Positions 45,080-56,184 of a stretch of DNA of 64,000 nt are shown piece after piece. This DNA comes from Odobenus rosmarus divergens. Its lineage: Eukaryota; Chordata; Mammalia; Carnivora; Odobenidae. Position numbers and translations under genes: made by a program. The notes beneath the pieces were generated by a model. The model was not told where the DNA came from. It saw nothing but the letters and a program-made list of their open reading frames with translations, and did not search any database. Numbering within the stretch: position 1 is the first letter of the stretch; each line of letters opens with the position of its first letter. The stretch covers positions 7,548,601 to 7,612,600 of the forward strand of contig NW_004450267.1 of NCBI RefSeq assembly GCF_000321225.1, read 5' to 3'.

Positions 45080-46665
45080 GCTAGCAGTGGGGGGTTCCCC
45101 TTCCATGCCAATCCTGTTAATCATACCCTAGATTTAGAAAATGGGAAGGCCAAGGCCAAGGAAAACAATATAGTCAGCTCTAGTTACCTACATTCCCCCA
45201 AGGTGCTGGCTAAGCTTTCTCCCAGACTAGAGCACTGTGTTTGTGAGGAAGGAATAAAGTCATCTTTCATCCAGGAGGACTGACATAAGCCACCTGTGCA
45301 TTCCAAGAAGAAAATCATAATGAAATTGGAGCAGCAAGCCTGACTTTGGACAGCAAGACCACCCATGGAAACATCTATCATGTGACCCACACAGGATCTA
45401 CCTGCCAAAAGATCATGAACCCAGGAGTCAGGGTAGGTGGCCCTGTCAGGGGTACAGCTATAGCCAGAGCCTGTCCAGAGAGGCAAGAGACCCAGGGTAT
45501 CCTCATAGCCCCATGGACCCATACTTGCTATCTTTTGGCTCAGTCTCTCAAAATCCATCTCCTAGAATAGCCAGCTCTGCTCTGATCACGCTTAGGGAAT
45601 GTCACAGTTAAGGAAGTCAGTGGCTGGAGCTAACCTCTGCGGGGAGATGGACCAACATCCTTTACTAGCCTAGGTGAGATCAGGGGAGGCAATGATGCTC
45701 TCCCAATCCCCACAGGCATCTGTGAGTCCTACCACCTATACCACCAATGAGCATATGATTAGCATTGGCAGAGCACTCTCAGTCAGCAGACCAGGACTGG
45801 CATCAGAACGTCTGTGTGTCACCTACAAGGGCATTAACCAAAATCAGAGAGTTCTAAGTTCTAGACATACTCATAGGATGTCTCAGGATTTAACATCTGA
45901 AAATTTAAGGCACTTACCCTAAAGCCCCTCCTCCCCCTTCCCCAACTTAGAAAGTACCTCAGGACCTTCAAAATCAAAACTAAATGACCAAAAATTAAAT
46001 TCCCTTTTCTATCCCAGACACAACGCTAGACTTTGCTTCAGTCTTTCCAGATCTGAGCAGTCTGATTCTTGCCCATGTTGGGTCAGTCTATGAGTATTCC
46101 TGCCCCTTTACCCACCCTCATGATCCCAATGGATCCTGAGGAAGCTGCTCTTGGAAGTCAGCAATGACATTTAGTTATGCAAAGCAGTGAGCTGACTTCA
46201 TTTTCCTCAATAAATATTTTATTGAGATTCAGAGAAATAAGAGAAACCTTATTCATGAGATTTATGTTTGTCTTAATGATTCACAGCATAATTTGTTCCA
46301 ATTAAATATTTATTTTAGTATCTTCTTGGGCCTGAAAACTTCTGCCCATTCATCAGTGAGTCTTTGTATCGTCAGTCCCCTCACAGATATGGAGATGTTG
46401 GGAAATAGCCTTGTTCTTCCCCAAAGTGGAAGTTTTTCCTTTCCAGCTCCCTCTGCACCCGGAGCCTGAGCCATGCCTGCCCTGCCCCTGACACATCCCC
46501 CAGGGCCCTGCTGATCGGTCTCCATTCCCTGCTCCCTGTCACCTTGTTCTCAACCCCATCAACATCCTCAAAGGTCATCCTGCTCAGATACCTCTCTCAG
46601 ACACAAAATCCCAAGAAACTCTCTGTGGAACAAGGCGGGGGTGAGGAAGAGTGAGGGCACTGTGG
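45080..46665. other. No gene recognised
   Basis: Unique-looking sequence. The 124-codon minus-strand open frame at 45184-45558 shows no known domain. Confidence 0.45.
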
Positions 46666-46669
46666 TACA

Positions 46670-46830
46670 GTCAAAAAGAGACAGGAGTCGCAGTTAGGAG
46701 CTGCGAGTTCCAACTCCAGTGTCACCACCTCTGGCCACTTCCCACTTGTACAACGTGGAAATATACTGTCAGAAGAATCAAATGAGATGATAGAGGTGCT
46801 TTATAAACTGTAAACAATTAACTACAGCTA
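46670..46830 (+). mobile_element. MIR SINE
   Basis: 'tcgcagttaggagctgcgagttccaactccagtgtcaccacctctggccacttcccacttgtacaacgtggaaat', 'agaatcaaatgagatgatagaggtgctttataaactgtaa' gives head, middle and tail with moderate divergence. Confidence 0.65.
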
Positions 46831-46911
46831 CCTCCCAGTGGTGTTGTGACAAATGAGAAGATACATTTCTGGTATTTAGGACTAACCTGGTATATAATAC
46901 ATGCTCAAATG

Positions 46912-47138
46912 AGACATAGTTATAGGGACGCCTGGGTGGCTCAGTCAGTTCAGTGTCTGCCTTCGGCTCAGGTCATGATCGCAGGGTCCTGGGATCGAGC
47001 CCCACGTCAGGCTCCCTGCTCAGTGGGAGCCTGCTTCTCCCTCTCCTCCCTACTTGTGCTCTCTCTCGCTATCTCTGTCACTATCTGTCTCTCTCAAATA
47101 AATAAATAAAATCTTAAAAAAAATAAGACATAGTTATA
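46912..47138 (+). mobile_element. CAN SINE (SINEC) with target-site duplications
   Basis: The body is 46925-47125: 'gggacgcctgggtggctcag', 'ggatcgagccccacgtcagg', CT-rich body, 'aaataaataaataaaatctta' tail. The 13-bp duplication 'agacatagttata' is exact at 46912-46924 and 47126-47138. Confidence 0.95.
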
Positions 47139-47304
47139 AAAATAAGAGAAATGGAATTTGTTTACTTTTATTAGAGTTCCATAACTAAATAGGCCTCACT
47201 GCCTAACTTGTTTACATGTGGCCTAAGTAAGTATTTCTGTTACTCTTATATAGAGATGTACAGAACTCTTAGTAATATCCAGAACCTGTGTCAGTGGCAG
47301 AGAG

Positions 47305-47308
<4 letters not shown>

Positions 47309-47347
<39 letters not shown>
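47309..47347 (+). repeat. (TG)n microsatellite, about 19 units
   Basis: Uninterrupted TG dinucleotides between 'agagtttc' and 'tttcacc'. The Val-Cys run in the open frame crossing it (47208-47411) comes from the repeat. Confidence 0.97.
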
Positions 47348-47349
<2 letters not shown>

Positions 47350-48935
47350 CACCTTTAAACTGTTCATATTTATGCACATCTTCACAGTCTCCTCAGAAAA
47401 CTCTCCCGTAGAGATGGCATAATCCCCACTCAGGTGCTAAAACTTCCATAGGTCTGAAGAGGAACTTCCCCTGTGTCCTTCACAGGGAGAAGTCTCTGCC
47501 ACTCCCACTTCCTTGGCCCCAAGAGCAGCCCCCATCAAGTGGCAGCCAGAGCCGAGCCGTCTGCCATATGTGGTCTCTCTGGCCTGACCCCAGCTGAGAG
47601 CTCACCACTCAGCCTCCCAGAAATCTGGCTCCTGCCACAGATGGAAGTGTCTCTTGCAGCCCCATGGAATGTTGCCTGGGTCCAGAAAGTGCAGCAGTCA
47701 CTCCTAGGGAAGGCACTCTTCTCTGCCTCCCTCCACGGCTCCCTCAGGGAGGCTTCCTGGATGACACCTGAGAGGAGGCGGGAAGGTTCCCAAGGCAGCA
47801 TGAAATCCAAAGAGATTTTACCTTTTACATTAATTAAATGTCATTTCTAAAAATTTTAAATCCCTGGCACTGTGAAGAAGATTTACTATGCCAAAGCAGA
47901 AAGGGCTTCCAAAAAGCAATTATAAAAGCTTATAAGTTAATAATGGCTTTGTACCTTGACTACTAGAGCTAATTCCATTACCTGAGAAACTAAAAACTGA
48001 TGTTCAATAACTTGGTGAATGCCCCAATCCACAGCTCCTGAAGAAACAATCCTCTACCACCACACCAGGTTAAGTGTTTCTCTCCTCCAGGAAGCCGTCC
48101 CAGAACACTCCCACCACGTCTGAGTCATCCATTCACTCTAGACACCACGCACCCCACTCCACACTCACACCCCCCCCACACACAGAGCCTCTGTTCCTCT
48201 ACTTCTTCCAGAGCCAAGGAATCTTAAATTAACACCAGGGTGCATTATTTTCATACTCATTAAAGGATTAGCTGTGGTTTATTAGCCCAAAAGAATGAAT
48301 GAACTATTCTGGGTGCCAAGGCACTGCCAAGGTAAGATTAAGTATTGGGCAGAAAGCACTTTCCTAGTACCTTTCAAATCACACCAATTCTGCCTTCCCC
48401 AGAGATGATGCTTAATGTTTTAGTTATTTAAATAATCAAATAATTTGCTGATTCTTTCTCTACCACATGCTCAAAGAAAAAACACCACTGTTTTCCTTTT
48501 TCATAAAAGAAATTCCCAATATAGACCCCCAGCTCAGGGCAGCAGCTCAAGTTGTCCACACACTGGCCAGTACCCCCTCCTCTCTTTCCAAGCTATTGTA
48601 GGTCAGAATGAAGCCTGCAATGTCTGAAATCTGATCTTCCATCTGCCACTTGATCTTCCATCTGTCACTTCCTCAATTCAGCAAGGGGTTGGGGGCTGGA
48701 AGATAGAGAGAAGTCTCCAGGGGTCCAGTTGGCAATGAGCAGATGTTAACTTGGACGTCAAATGGGATAGAGGTGACTCTGCTTCAAAGCAAGAAGAGGC
48801 CTATGGTCATAGCCAAATTTACTTTCATGGCCAGAGGAGATCCCAAGATGTCACTGAATGGTCCAACATCTGATTCTTCCTCTAGGCATCTAGGGTATGG
48901 GTATTCTCATCCCAGGGTCCAGATGGAGGACAGGA
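47350..48935. other. No gene recognised
   Basis: The 125-codon open frame at 47473-47850 has no known domain. A weak L2-like block ('ccaggttaagtgtttctctcctccaggaagccgtccc') lies near 48065-48105. Two 19-bp near-copies occur at 48632-48669. Confidence 0.45.
48632..48669 (+). repeat. Two-unit 19-bp tandem duplication
   Basis: 'tgatcttccatctgccact' (48632-48650) is followed directly by 'tgatcttccatctgtcact' (48651-48669); one C/T difference. Confidence 0.9.
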
Positions 48936-48939
48936 AAGA

Positions 48940-49125
48940 ACACGAGGTTTAGAATAAGAAAACCTAGGTTAGAATCCATTATACAAGCTCATTGACTTGG
49001 GAAAGTCACATAACTTCTTTGAGTCTCAGTCTTCTCATCTGTAATATAGGGACAGTACTATTGTGACATTTGAGATAAGCACCTAGGACAGATCCTGGCA
49101 CATAAGAAGTACATAATCAAAGTAC
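48940..49125 (+). mobile_element. MIR SINE
   Basis: 'aggtttagaataagaaaacctaggttagaatccattatacaagctcattgacttgggaaagtcacataacttctttgagtctcagtcttctcatctgtaatatagggac' and 'gatcctggcacataagaagtacataat'. Well-ordered MIR. Confidence 0.8.
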
Positions 49126-49129
49126 AAAA

Positions 49130-50105
49130 ACTAAACTGCAACACAACCATTATCAACAGGCCACTTTCTCTGAATTATTTTCCCAGTAGAAAGACTAGAT
49201 TTTTGTTGTCTGTCTCTACTATTTTTGCTGGCCCTTGCATGACTAATCAAAAGCTACAGAGAGACTACCAGCTGGAATGGAAGATGCAGTCTCTAACCAT
49301 GGCCAGAGAGAAGTTATCTGTCCAAGAGAGGGATGAGAGCTGAGCCACAGCCTTCCCCTCATGAATACAGTGTCCAGGCCAACTAAGCTAACAGCACCAT
49401 AAGGATATTTTTAAAACATCACAGTCACTGAAATTTAAATCTGCATCATACCTTTCATTTGGATACAGAGAATTTTAAACCACCAAATTTGTTTCTCTGT
49501 AGACCATCTCCTGGCAAATAGATCTTTAAAAATGCATCCCCATCTTTGTTGACAATCCTGTCTTCCACACCGAGAAATATTCCTGGAACCAGCATCTGTT
49601 TCTGGAAACCAATTTAAATTTATGAAGCTGCTTGTATTTATGATAAAATGGAAGTAAATCTGGCTAAAGCAAAGACCTACATTCCAGAAATAACTGACCA
49701 TTCATTTATTAGTTGCTGCCCCTAGCTAACACCCAAACAACAAGCTGCCCCTTGCTCAACCTCCCTGCAGGAACCCTGGGTCATTCAGAAGCACGGGGAA
49801 GGAGCTGAAAAAGTAGGGGAAGCAAACACCATTAAATCAAGGGACACACCCTCTACAGCCAAGGTCAACACCCAGGAGGGGCTGCAGGCCTTGGACAGTG
49901 GCGGAAGGACTCCACCCACACAGCACTTTGAACAGAAGCTCTCTTCCAACTGGAGGCATAGAGCTGCTAATCTGATGCACACCCAAAACAGAGATGTGGG
50001 TAAAAATAAAATTACGACTGCTCCCGTGAGAAAGCCAGGAAGAGAACATATTGAAACAATCATGGCCTGAAGCCCTGCCCAACACCAATGCTACTAAGTG
50101 ACCTC
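49130..50105. other. No gene recognised
   Basis: Unique-looking sequence; open frames up to 92 codons on the minus strand (49785-50063) without known domains. Confidence 0.45.
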
Positions 50106-50109
50106 AGCC

Positions 50110-50590
50110 GGGGACAGGAAAGGATTGATCAAGTTACTTTCCTTGCTCAAAAATCTCCCAATAGCTGCCCATAAACTACTAAATAAAATCCTAAAACTCT
50201 AGTGTGGAACATAAAGCCCACTCAGCCAGCCTTTCCAGCTTTCTCTCTTATTGTCCCAAATACCCTGCACACATGCTCAGAATGAGCATACACATACAAC
50301 CTCCACATAAAGACCATTTCCCAAACTCACCAAACCCTCCTCCTCTGTACCTTTCCTCTGTAGCTCTCCTCCATCTCCACAAGTGCAACTTCTACCCATC
50401 CTTCAAGGTCTTTCAAGTTCAAATCTACAGCTGGAATTCTCTTCTCTGCTCCACGGCACTTTCCAACTAAATAATCCTTTCCCTTTGCTGTAATTTCCAT
50501 GAAGACAAAGACTGCCTGTCTTGTTCACTATCAAAATAGTACCTTTGTAGAATAGGTATTCAATAAATATTTGCCAATTTAAGGAGTACC
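50110..50590 (+). mobile_element. LINE-2 3' region
   Basis: 'tttccttgctcaaaaatctcccaatagctgcccataaactactaaataaaatcc', 'aaagcccactcagccagcctttccagctttc', 'cttcaaggtctttcaagttcaaatctacagctgg' and the terminal block 'tttccatgaagacaaagactgcctgtcttgttcac ... aggtattcaataaatatttgcc'. This is a long, well-ordered L2 3' UTR. Confidence 0.8.
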
Positions 50591-50594
50591 TCAA

Positions 50595-52115
50595 TGCCAA
50601 GATGCTTCTTCTACAACTTGAGTTTTCTAGTCCTCACCAGACAAGAAGTCCCCCTTAGCAGAGGCAACCCTGTTGTTGGCCTGATTTCCTTTCTCATGTG
50701 GTATCCCAACCCCTGGAAAGTCTGATCCCATGATGTCCAAGGAGCCCTGCTCACATCTCCCTGTGCTCACCGAGCACTCGCTGTCCACACCTGCCACGTC
50801 CTTCTCCTGCTCTGGCTGCCCGCTGCTGCTGGCAGATGCACAAGGTGCCCTCTCTGAGGGTACCAGCATCTGACCCAGAGTGCTGCTCCAGAGCCCTCAG
50901 ACCCTCAGCACTCCGAGTGCCAGACCGCCTGAGTTCCCCAGAGTCCCCACTGCCCCAGGATCAAGCCCTGATGGAAGTGAAGCCCTTCTTCCCCACTCTG
51001 TGTTCACAAGGTGGCATCCTCTGTACCCGTATGTCATGCAGAGTCCTCATGAGAACAGCTCCTTCAACTTCTGCACAGCGCTCCTCTCCTGAGGGCTCAG
51101 ACGCCATGCCATGGGCTCGGGGGTGGCTGGAGATGAACATCTGGAAAGAGAGCATGTGTCTCTCCAAAAGCCATTTTCCTCTTCCACCCATTCAAAGCCA
51201 TCATATCAACAGGACCAACAGGCTACTTGACTCTGATGAAATGGCCAGGACAGGTCCAGCGGCCACAGTGGCAACGGTGTAGACGAAGCTACGTTCCTTT
51301 GTCTCTGACATATAATCTCTTGCCCAATCTGCTGCCCAGACTACTACTACATACCACCTTTCCTATTTAAAAAGTAAAGCCCTTCCTCTGCCTTCCTCTT
51401 CTTTCAGTGCTTCTGCCCAGGGCCTACCCTACTCTTCTGGCACCACTGAGGACCGGCTGCCTCAGCCCCTCCCCCTGGGCAACAAGACAGGCATTCACCT
51501 TGGCTCTTGGCTCCTTCTCTCCTGAACCGGTCGATAAGAATGGATTTCAGCAGATACTGCCCGGGGCCTGAAGACTTATCAATACTGAGGCCCTCTAATG
51601 ACTGCCAAATAGTGTGTCCATTATTCTGGGCTAGGTCAGCCAAGCCCTTAATCTACTTAATGGAGAAGGAACTCCAGAGAGGCGGGAAGCACCTTGACCT
51701 GGTGGACTGAGCCAGCAGGAGGCAGCAGGGTGACTGCCCCCTTAGAGGTAGCCCAGCTCAGCAGCCTGGCAGGTAGCCTTAAGGTGATGAGGCAGGGCCT
51801 TAAAAGGAGCTACCGATGGATGACTCTGCTCCTGCAGGAAACACATCCCACTCACAAGGTACAGAGTGCAGCCTGAGGCTGAAGTTTCCCCCATAGGCCT
51901 TGGGCTAAACTTCAAGGCAAGTGGATGTTGGTCTTTGGTTCCCTCCCTCACCTCCAACTCTCAGGTGCCTCCTCTCAAAGTACTGGGACACAGCACTCCT
52001 AACCCATTCTGTCTCCCCCACCCCTTTGAGACCTGCCCCCCTAGGCCTCCAGGCCTTAGATCCCTTCCTGAACACCATCCCCTTCTCATCCAAAAGTTAG
52101 ATTTTAGGCAATAAG
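50595..52115. other. No gene recognised
   Basis: GC-richer sequence with open frames on both strands (148 codons plus at 50836-51282; 80 codons minus at 50627-50869; 76 codons minus at 50961-51191). No known domain, and the strands contradict each other. Confidence 0.45.
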
Positions 52116-52119
52116 GGTT

Positions 52120-52345
52120 AAGAATTAATAGCTAACATTTACTGGGCTTTTTACATGTGTGACATCACTTCATCCATACAATAACACTATGAGATAAATA
52201 CTGATATTGTCAGCATCTTATAAATGGGGAAACTGAGGCCTAGAGAGATACCCAATGTTACATAGCAGTGAGTGGTGGAATTGTGAGCTAAACCAAGCCA
52301 TTTTGATCTCAAAGCTTCATCACACTGAACCATTCTTCACACTGC
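52120..52345 (-). mobile_element. MIR SINE
   Basis: Antisense MIR: 'aatagctaacatttactgggctttttacatgtgtgacatcacttcatcc', 'caataacactatgagataaatactgatattgtcagcatcttataaatggggaaactgaggcctagagagat', 'acatagcagtgagtggtggaattgtgagctaaacc'. Close to full length. Confidence 0.85.
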
Positions 52346-52803
52346 CTAAAAAGTAAGTCAATCGGCAAAATAAGCCTACCACTGTGCTCAGTATTTCCCA
52401 ACTTTATAAAGTTTTAGGTTTTTCTTTGGTTTTTAAAGGAGCCTGGTCATGCAAATCAATAGCTTTAACTGATAAAGTTTAAGGATAGTGTGGAGGTGAT
52501 AAAAGGGGACAGAAGCTACATGTGGGTGTACTTTCAGTTCATTTTCACCCCACATGAAACCACCTCCCAAAACCCAGATGTACTCATCTGCCCATGACCA
52601 AAAATATCACTCCATGCACACTTTCAACCTGCTTGGCACACTTTCTTTGGGTATCTTCTTTGAGGGACTTCCAAGAGCTAGGAACCTGTGGCAAATGATG
52701 GACTGGGGAGGGGAACTCCTAAGATGAGGTCAAGCCATAGACTTGGGATACGGAAAAGAGATGAAGGGGAGATAGATCCTGAACCTGTAGAAGGTTTTGG
52801 TTC

Positions 52804-53046
52804 AGAAACTGGACCTCTTCTTCTCAGGTGAAAACTATTGGTCCACAAGAACTGGACCTCTTCTTCTCAGGTGAAAACTATTGGTCCACAAGAACTGGAC
52901 CNNNNNNNNNNNNNNNNNNNNNNNNNNNNNNNNNNNNNNNNNNNNNNNNNNGAAAACTATTGGTCCACAAGAACTGGACCTCTTCTTCTCAGGTGAAAAC
53001 TATTGGTCCACAAGAACTGGACCTCTTCTTCTCAGGTGAAAACTAT
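52804..53046. repeat. 43-bp minisatellite containing an assembly gap
   Basis: The unit is 43 bp, combining 'actggacctcttcttctcag', 'gtgaaaactattggtccaca' and 'aga'. The anchor 'gaaaacta' falls at 52830 and 52873 left of the gap and at 52952, 52995 and 53038 right of it, always 43 apart on each side. Units are virtually identical, which implies recent expansion or ongoing homogenisation. Because 43 is not a multiple of 3, the frame rotates with each unit, so the open frame crossing it (52828-53058) is not a gene. Confidence 0.95.
52902..52951. other. Assembly gap (50 N) inside the minisatellite
   Basis: Exactly 50 unknown bases. The distance between the anchors on either side is 79, not a multiple of 43, so the stated length is out of phase with the array. 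True array length is unknown. Confidence 0.98.
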
Positions 53047-53049
53047 GGA

Positions 53050-53980
53050 GGGGGATAAATATCCCTCCCTCTGGGGCCTTTTTTTACCAAAGAGAGGATG
53101 TGGAGGCCACATGGTTTTCCAAGACAGAGAGTAAGCCAGCCCTCAGGAAAGGCTCTCTTTGGTCCCCTCATACCTCACCTCTGTGCCTCCAACCCTGCTC
53201 CTAGGTAACAAGGATAGGTATATTAGAGCAAGGACAGCCTTCCAGCCCTGCTGGGGAAGTGATCCTGTGTTCCCAAGGTCTGTGAGAATCCTTAAACCTT
53301 AATATGATCCTTCTTCTGCCAGGAATACTTGCAAGAACCCAGCTCACCCAGGGGAGCTATATGACTCCATCAGATATATTAGTTTTTATGCAATATACAT
53401 TTATAGAAGTAGTTTATAGTGTGATTAAATATTATGAATAAATTTCCAGTAAGGCCCTTCATCCTATAATAGAATTTTGTTTTTTAATATTTTTGATTAA
53501 ATAAGCTTTTAACATTTTGATCACAGGCCATCTCAACTTTTTTTTTTAAGTTACAAAATGTGTTTTCAAGGGACATGCCCTAAGTACTTCAGAATCCTCT
53601 CCGTTAGGGTTTGGCTCTATGTTTTTCTGCCTCATTCAGAGCATGTAGGTCCCCTAACTAGGGCAAGAAATATGTCTACATGTCTTAATCCTTAACTCTA
53701 GCAGAGTGTGACTGATACAGCTGATTGCCTGCCCAGTAGCAATTTACCCCTTTCTTCCTTGCTTATAGAACCTAGATTTTGTTTAGGAATTAGCATCCAC
53801 GTTCCTTAGGAGAAGTAGAGACCCTCCCAGCCCCACAGGGTAAATGTTATTATGTTATACCAATCATGAAAATTATATCCCCTTTCTAGTGACTTGTTAG
53901 GAATTGGTGGTATAATTACGTCCTTTGAAACATGAGAAAAAGTCTCCCAAGGGACATCTGGGATAGGTTTTCTTGCTCTT
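53050..53980. other. No gene recognised
   Basis: AT-rich unique sequence with a T9 run near 53540. Confidence 0.45.
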
Positions 53981-54174
53981 AAAAAGACTTATGTGATGGG
54001 TGCCTGGGTGGTTCAGTCGGGGGCATATGCCTTCAGCTCAGGTCGTGATCTCGGGGTCCTGGGATTGAGCCCTATGTCGGGCTCTCTGTTCAAAAGGGAG
54101 TCTGCTTCTCCCTCTCACTCTCCCTCTGTGCTCTCCCTCTCTCTTAAAAAAAAAAAAAAAAAAGACCTATGTGA
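53981..54174 (+). mobile_element. CAN SINE (SINEC), shorter copy, with target-site duplications
   Basis: The body is 53997-54158: 'tgggtgcctgggtggttcag', 'gggattgagccctatgtcggg', 'ctgcttctccctctcactctcc'. The AATAAA-rich tail is absent and a plain A tract follows. The 16-bp duplications 'aaaaagacttatgtga' and 'aaaaagacctatgtga' differ at one position. Confidence 0.93.
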
Positions 54175-54389
54175 ATACATGCATTAAAACCAGGCTTTTT
54201 CAGTTGTCATTTCTCCATGTGACATGTGGCACTATGGCAGCCATCTTGGGACTATAAGGAATGAAAGAATGCAAAGAATTGGGGTCCTGGGATCTCCATT
54301 CTTGTAATGGCAGGCTGAGAAATTAGGACCAACCCTCCCACTAAAAACAATCGTGGGGTTGTTTTTTTTTTTTTTTCAATCTTCCTAAA

Positions 54390-55450
54390 AGCATTAAAGA
54401 GCTAAGAAAATAACAAAGAATTACTAGGCCAAAACCTAGGAGAAGAGGAGAATCCAAAGAGGTAAGTCCAAAACACAAAGCAGCATTTGCCCTCAGAACA
54501 TCGGCCAATCTGCAAGAAATTGTGGTAAAACTAGCTATGCTTTTGACAGCTAGGATGGGAAAGGGGAGAAAAATCAAAATTCTGGGCTTTCTCAAGGAAG
54601 GGACTCTGATAAAAAATATTCCTCTAAGCTGGGCTTCCTCCCAGAGAGAGGGCTTCATCCTTAAGGTAAAGGCAACGAAGAAATAAACCAGCTCTCATGG
54701 AAACTTGAAACACAGCTACATATAATCTGAGTCCAAGGATCCCCAAGCATTCAAGCATTGGACTAAGGTAGAATTGGACTGGTAGTATCTCTAGGTGTCT
54801 GGCAAAAGAAAAATTATCATTGTAGGAGAAAGTTACCATTCTAGGCTTCAAATTATTATCATAAAATATTATTCAAAAATAATGGCCAGGGAACAATCAA
54901 AGATAGCACAAGGGAAAAAGACACCATGAGCAAGAACCATCAGAAACAGCAGACTGTAGAAAAAGACCCACAAAGACTCCAGATACTGGAATTATCCAAC
55001 TAGAGACTATAAAGCAAATATACTTAAAACATTCAGAGAAACAAAAGACAAACTTTAAATTTTAAAGAAAACTTGAAAAAAAGTGATTTGAAAAAGAATT
55101 AAATAGGGATTCTAGCACTGAAAAATACAATACTTGAAATTAAGAAGTCAATGAACAAATTTAATTGCAGATTAGACTTAGCTGGTTAGAAGATTAATAA
55201 ATTGGAAGATAAATCAGAGGAAACTAGGATGCACCAAGGTGAGCTAAATATGAAAAATATAGAAGTAACAATAAGAAATATAGAAGATACGGTGAGAAAT
55301 TTCAACTTCAATCAATTTCAAAATTGATTCAAATTCAAGAAATTTCCATCAATTGGTATCCCAAAAGGAGAAAAGAAAACAGAGAATTTTCCCACAAGTG
55401 ATGAAATGCAACAATCTATAGTTGTAAGAAATCTAATGAACCCAAGATGG
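54390..55450 (+). mobile_element. Old LINE-1 5' UTR/ORF1-type fragment
   Basis: A-rich plus-strand sequence with the L1 5'/ORF1-type phrases 'aaaaagacccacaaagactcc', 'attaaatagggattctagcactgaaaaatacaatacttgaaattaagaagtcaatgaac', 'gcagattagacttagctggttagaagattaataaattggaagataaatcagaggaaa'. No readable ORF1 remains. The boundary at 54390 is soft, and the first 450 bp are assigned with less certainty. Confidence 0.55.
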
Positions 55451-55629
55451 CTAAATAAGAATCTGGTGATGATACTGAGCCTCTGATTTAACAGCCCACC
55501 TTCTGAACTTCTTGTTAAGACAAGCAGGAGAAGAAGTAGGAAGAGAGAAGCAGGTGAAGTATTTATTGTTTAAGCTATTTTGAATTTCGGTTCAGCTACC
55601 TGAAGCCAAAGAGCATCTTAAATGATATT

Positions 55630-56180
55630 CATAGTGATAATAAAGTATCCACCATTTATCTTCCATATATTGAATGCCAACTATGTGGCATGCATTGCAT
55701 ATAGATTTCTGTTCTGTGTAATTCCTCACAAAGTCTTACAAGGTAGTATATATCAGTCAATACAAGCATGGTAGACTATGGACACAAACCACCTCAAAAT
55801 CTCAGTAGTTTAACAGAAAGGTGATTATTTCTTGTTTACACTACATGTTCAACATGTTTCAACAGAGGGCTATGCTCCCAGTCATTCAGGGTCCCAGGAT
55901 GATAGAGACTTTATCCCAAAATAGCTTCTATAGTCAGTGAAACAGTGGGCAAATGAAGTAAATAGTAGATTGGCTTTTAAAGCTTCCATTTGGAAGTGAA
56001 ACACATGGCCAAAAGTGTGGGGAAGTACAATCTTACTGTGTGCTCATAAGGCGGAGAACTGGAAATACTAGTGAATAGTTATGACTACCACAGACAGATA
56101 TTACCTTAATTCTTCAGATGAGGAAGGTAAGGCAGAAAGAGGTATTTATACTTGTTAGACATGAGTTGACAATGCACTCA
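55630..56180 (-). mobile_element. MIR SINE split by a 337-bp insertion
   Basis: The left half is 55630-55756 ('attgaatgccaactatgtggcatgcattgcatatag', 'gtgtaattcctcacaaagtcttacaaggtagta') and the right half is 56094-56180 ('acagatattaccttaattcttcagatgaggaaggtaaggcagaaagagg'). Joined, they give one antisense MIR. Confidence 0.7.
55757..56093. mobile_element. Unassigned interspersed element inserted in a MIR
   Basis: Carries 'gacacaaaccacctcaaaatctcagtagtttaac', 'ttttaaagcttccatttggaagtgaaacacatggcc', 'gtggggaagtacaatcttactgtgtgctcataagg' and 'gaatagttatgactaccaca'. I recognise this as a dispersed mammalian repeat but do not assign the family. Ends show no clear inverted repeats. Confidence 0.55.
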
Positions 56181-56184
56181 TTAA

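Noticed and set aside
47208..47411. Cys/Val-rich small protein
   Set aside because: The Cys-Val run is the translation of the (TG)n microsatellite.
50836..51282. 148-codon plus-strand frame, and minus-strand frames of 76 and 80 codons in the same area
   Set aside because: No known domain on either strand, no consistent coding strand. I looked for a processed pseudogene and could not match one.
52804..53046. CRISPR-like array
   Set aside because: Repeats are head-to-tail without unique spacers, in mammalian DNA. It is a minisatellite.
52828..53058. Repetitive protein encoded by the minisatellite
   Set aside because: The period is 43 bp, not divisible by 3, so each unit is read in a new frame, and the frame also crosses the N gap.
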